A DNA stretch of 64,000 bases from an uncultured Dorea sp. (lineage in GTDB: Bacteria; Bacillota; Clostridia; Lachnospirales; Lachnospiraceae), in assembly GCA_910586965.1 (NCBI GenBank), contig CAJUMF010000001.1, positions 147,581-211,580 of the forward strand, given 5' to 3'. Below, piece after piece: positions 61,717-64,000 of this stretch. The translations under genes and the position numbers were made by a program. Positions within the stretch are counted from its first letter, which is position 1. Every line of letters begins with the position of its first letter. The notes beneath the pieces were generated by a model. That model did no database searches and had not been told where the DNA came from. It was given only the letters and a program-made list of their open reading frames with translations.

Positions 61717-64000
61717 TCATGCATTTTTATGGGCTGTGGACAGCATCAGCTTGATCCGGTTAAGCTGGTTTACTTCGCTGGCACCGGGGTCGAAGTCGAT
61801 CGCCACCACATTAGACTCCGGATAACGGCGTCTTAACTCCTTGATGACACCTTTTCCAACGACATGGTTGGGCAGGCAGGCAAAGGGCTGCGTGCACACG
61901 ATGTTCGGCGCGCCGCTATGTATCAGTTCTAACATCTCCCCGGTCAAAAACCATCCTTCCCCGGTCTGATTGCCGAGAGAGACAATCTCTGCGGCCATTT
62001 TCCCAAGCTTTTCAATCCTTACCGGAGGAGTGAAATGCCGGCTCTTTGCAAACATTTCCGTGGCGGGCTTTCGCATCCACTCTAAAAATCGGATCCCCAT
62101 ATTGCCAATGACCGCTTTGGATCTGGCAAAACCAAGCTTTTCGGACTTAAAGTTCTGGTTGTAGAAGGAATACAGAAGGAAGTCCAAAAGATCAGGGACA
62201 ACCGCCTCCGCACCTTCACTTTCCAACAGCTCCACGAGATAATTGTTGGCAGCGGGAAGGAATTTTACAAGAATCTCCCCGACAATGCCCACCCGGGGCT
62301 TTTTGACGTCCGTAAGCTCGATATTACGGTCAAAGTCTTCAATGATGTCCTGACAGAGCTTCTTAAATTTTCTTCTGGACGGATAGCCTTCCGACAGAAA
62401 CTTCTGGCATACTTTTTTCCATTTCTCATGTATGGCATTGACCGAACCGGGGACCGCCTCGTAAGGACGCATCCGATATACGCATTTCATAAAGATATCC
62501 CCAAAGATCACACCGTAGATTCCGCGGAGGATCAGGTTCGGTGTCAGCTTGAAGCCGGGATTTTCTTCCAGGCCGCTTAAGTTGACAGAGATTACCGGGA
62601 TGTTGCCGTAGCCGGCTTTCTTCAGTGCACGGCGGATAAATCCGATATAGTTGGAAGCCCTGCATCCCCCGCCGGTCTGGCTGATGATCACTGCGATTCT
62701 TTCCGTATCATATCTTCCCGAGAGGATCGCGTCCATGATCTGTCCGACCACCATAAGAGACGGGTAGCAGGCGTCGTTGTTCACGTATTTGAGCCCCACA
62801 TCAACCGCACGCTTATTGTCATTGGGCAGTACCTGCAGATGGTAGCCGGACGCATTGAAAGCCGGTTCCAAAAGCTCAAAATGGATGGGAGACATCTGGG
62901 GACAAAGGATCGTGTAATCCCGGCGCATCTCCTTTGTAAATACAACTTTGTCGATAGAGGCCGGACGGATGTCCCGTTTTTCCTTCCGCTGCTCCCGCAC
63001 GCGGATTGCCGCTAAGAGAGAACGGACGCGGATTCTCGCCGCACCCAGATTGTTGACCTCGTCGATTTTTAAAGAAGTATAGATCTTATCGGAATTATTC
63101 AAGATCTCTGCCGCCTGGTCGGTAGTGACGGCATCCAGCCCGCATCCAAAAGAATTAAGCTGGATAAAGTCCAGATTTTCCGTAGTCTTTACATAATTTG
63201 CCGCCGCATAGAGACGGGAATGGTACATCCACTGATCCATCACGTTGATCGGACGCTCTACCGGGTGCAGATGGGAGATGGAATCCTCTGTCAGCACAGC
63301 GATATTGTAGGAGTTGATAAGCTCCGGGATCCCGTGGTTTACCTCCGGGTCGATGTGGTAAGGCCGTCCTGCAAGGACAATCCCCCGATTTCCGGTCTCA
63401 TTCAGGAAACGGACAGTCTCCTCGCCTTTCTTTCGCATATCATCCCGGCAGGCATTCAGCTCATCCCATGCGGCGCGGACCGCCGAACTGATCTCCTCGC
63501 CGGGGATGTCAAAGGACACGGAAAACTCTTCCACAAGCCTGCGGGTCAGTGTCTCCACATTTGTCAGGGAAAGGAATGGATGGATAAACTCAATCTCTCC
63601 ATTCACAATAGCGTCGATATTATTCTTAATATTTTCCGGGTAGGAGGTGACGATCGGACAGTTGTAGTGATTGTTCGCCTCTGCAAATTCGTTCCGTTCA
63701 TAAGGAATACTGGGATAAAAGATCCGCTTGATCCCTTTATTGATCAGCCATTGTACATGGCCGTGAGCCAGTTTGGCCGGATAGCACTCGGACTCACTGG
63801 GGATGGACTCTATGCCGAGCTCATAGATCTTCCGCGTGGAAACGGGAGAGAGCAGCACAGAAAATCCAAGATTGTGAAAAAAAGTAAACCAGAACGGGTA
63901 GTTCTCGTACATGTTAAGAACACGGGGGATACCGATCACACCCCGCTTTGCCTCATTTTCCGGAAGGGGCGTATAGCCGAAATACCGCTCTGCCTTGTAT
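61717..64000 (-). CDS. 2-hydroxyacyl-CoA dehydratase activase-type protein, C-terminal part (5'-truncated)
   Basis: The frame is open to the window edge, so the start is outside; 760 residues are visible. The sequence resembles the C-terminal half of large BadF/HgdC-type CoA activase fusions with DUF2229. Cys-containing blocks include ESECYPAKLAHG, LNSFGCGLDAVTTDQ, VNNDACYPSLMVVGQ, QTGGGCRASNYIGFIRRAL and CTQPFACLPNHVVGKG, which probably bind FeS clusters. Family members power radical dehydration of 2-hydroxyacyl-CoA. The internal GTG at 63939 is not the true start. Substrate and ATPase part cannot be seen here. Confidence 0.82.
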   Translation of the reverse strand, partial: YKAERYFGYTPLPENEAKRGVIGIPRVLNMYENYPFWFTFFHNLGFSVLLSPVSTRKIYELGIESIPSESECYPAKLAHGHVQWLINKGIKRIFYPSIPYERNEFAEANNHYNCPIVTSYPENIKNNIDAIVNGEIEFIHPFLSLTNVETLTRRLVEEFSVSFDIPGEEISSAVRAAWDELNACRDDMRKKGEETVRFLNETGNRGIVLAGRPYHIDPEVNHGIPELINSYNIAVLTEDSISHLHPVERPINVMDQWMYHSRLYAAANYVKTTENLDFIQLNSFGCGLDAVTTDQAAEILNNSDKIYTSLKIDEVNNLGAARIRVRSLLAAIRVREQRKEKRDIRPASIDKVVFTKEMRRDYTILCPQMSPIHFELLEPAFNASGYHLQVLPNDNKRAVDVGLKYVNNDACYPSLMVVGQIMDAILSGRYDTERIAVIISQTGGGCRASNYIGFIRRALKKAGYGNIPVISVNLSGLEENPGFKLTPNLILRGIYGVIFGDIFMKCVYRMRPYEAVPGSVNAIHEKWKKVCQKFLSEGYPSRRKFKKLCQDIIEDFDRNIELTDVKKPRVGIVGEILVKFLPAANNYLVELLESEGAEAVVPDLLDFLLYSFYNQNFKSEKLGFARSKAVIGNMGIRFLEWMRKPATEMFAKSRHFTPPVRIEKLGKMAAEIVSLGNQTGEGWFLTGEMLELIHSGAPNIVCTQPFACLPNHVVGKGVIKELRRRYPESNVVAIDFDPGASEVNQLNRIKLMLSTAHKNA

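Overview
The window looks like a chromosomal core segment of an endospore-forming, low-to-moderate GC Firmicute of the class Clostridia, most likely a Lachnospiraceae gut anaerobe. This rests on a complete spoIIIAA-AH operon, spoIVB next to spo0A, the clostridial order nusB-xseA-xseB-ispA-dxs-tlyA-nadK-argR-recN-spoIVB-spo0A, a B12-dependent methionine synthase whose reactivation domain is a separate gene, an [FeFe]-hydrogenase, and a large 2-hydroxyacyl-CoA dehydratase activase-type protein. The genus call is inference. I saw no tRNA, rRNA, insertion sequence, prophage or CRISPR array.

Layout. 0-9 kb: the 3' part of a topoisomerase IV A subunit, a LytTR response regulator without a kinase beside it, a convergent LTA-synthase-type sulfatase, and a lipoprotein overlapping a secreted fibronectin type III protein. 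9-17.3 kb: the nusA/infB operon (rimP-nusA-ylxR-ylxQ-infB-rbfA-nrnA-truB-ribF), behind a clear sigma-A promoter and a leader hairpin. 17.3-23.6 kb: a Na/phosphate symporter, rpsO with a structured leader, then a folate operon (folC-folE-HD protein-folP-folBK). 23.6-31 kb: pnp behind a very stable leader hairpin, then spoIIIAA-AH with a possible sigma-E promoter. 31-45.2 kb: prfC, an Asp23 protein, nusB, xseAB, isoprenoid genes, tlyA, nadK, argR, recN, spoIVB, spo0A and glgA. 45.3-50 kb: a methionine synthase locus with a Met-containing leader ORF, a 181-bp imperfect palindrome, and asnA. 50-52.7 kb: a membrane-anchored XRE regulator and a divergent [FeFe]-hydrogenase. 52.7-61.7 kb: a five-gene transcription unit (hybrid histidine kinase, BspA-like leucine-rich-repeat surface protein, MoxR ATPase, DUF58 protein, transglutaminase-like membrane protein). 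61.7-64 kb: the C-terminal part of a dehydratase activase-type protein on the minus strand.

How the genes work together. Most of the window is housekeeping: translation and ribosome maturation, RNA decay, folate and isoprenoid supply, and sporulation control. The least conventional block is the 52.7-61.7 kb unit. It joins a sensor, a surface LRR protein and a MoxR/DUF58/transglutaminase trio in which the transglutaminase domain has Ala where the catalytic Cys is expected and Glu where the Asp is expected. Other points of interest are the large palindromes around asnA, the pnp leader hairpin, the Met-codon leader ORF before the methionine synthase genes, and the HD-domain protein inside the folate operon. 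All functional assignments come from reading motifs and gene order; no database search was run.
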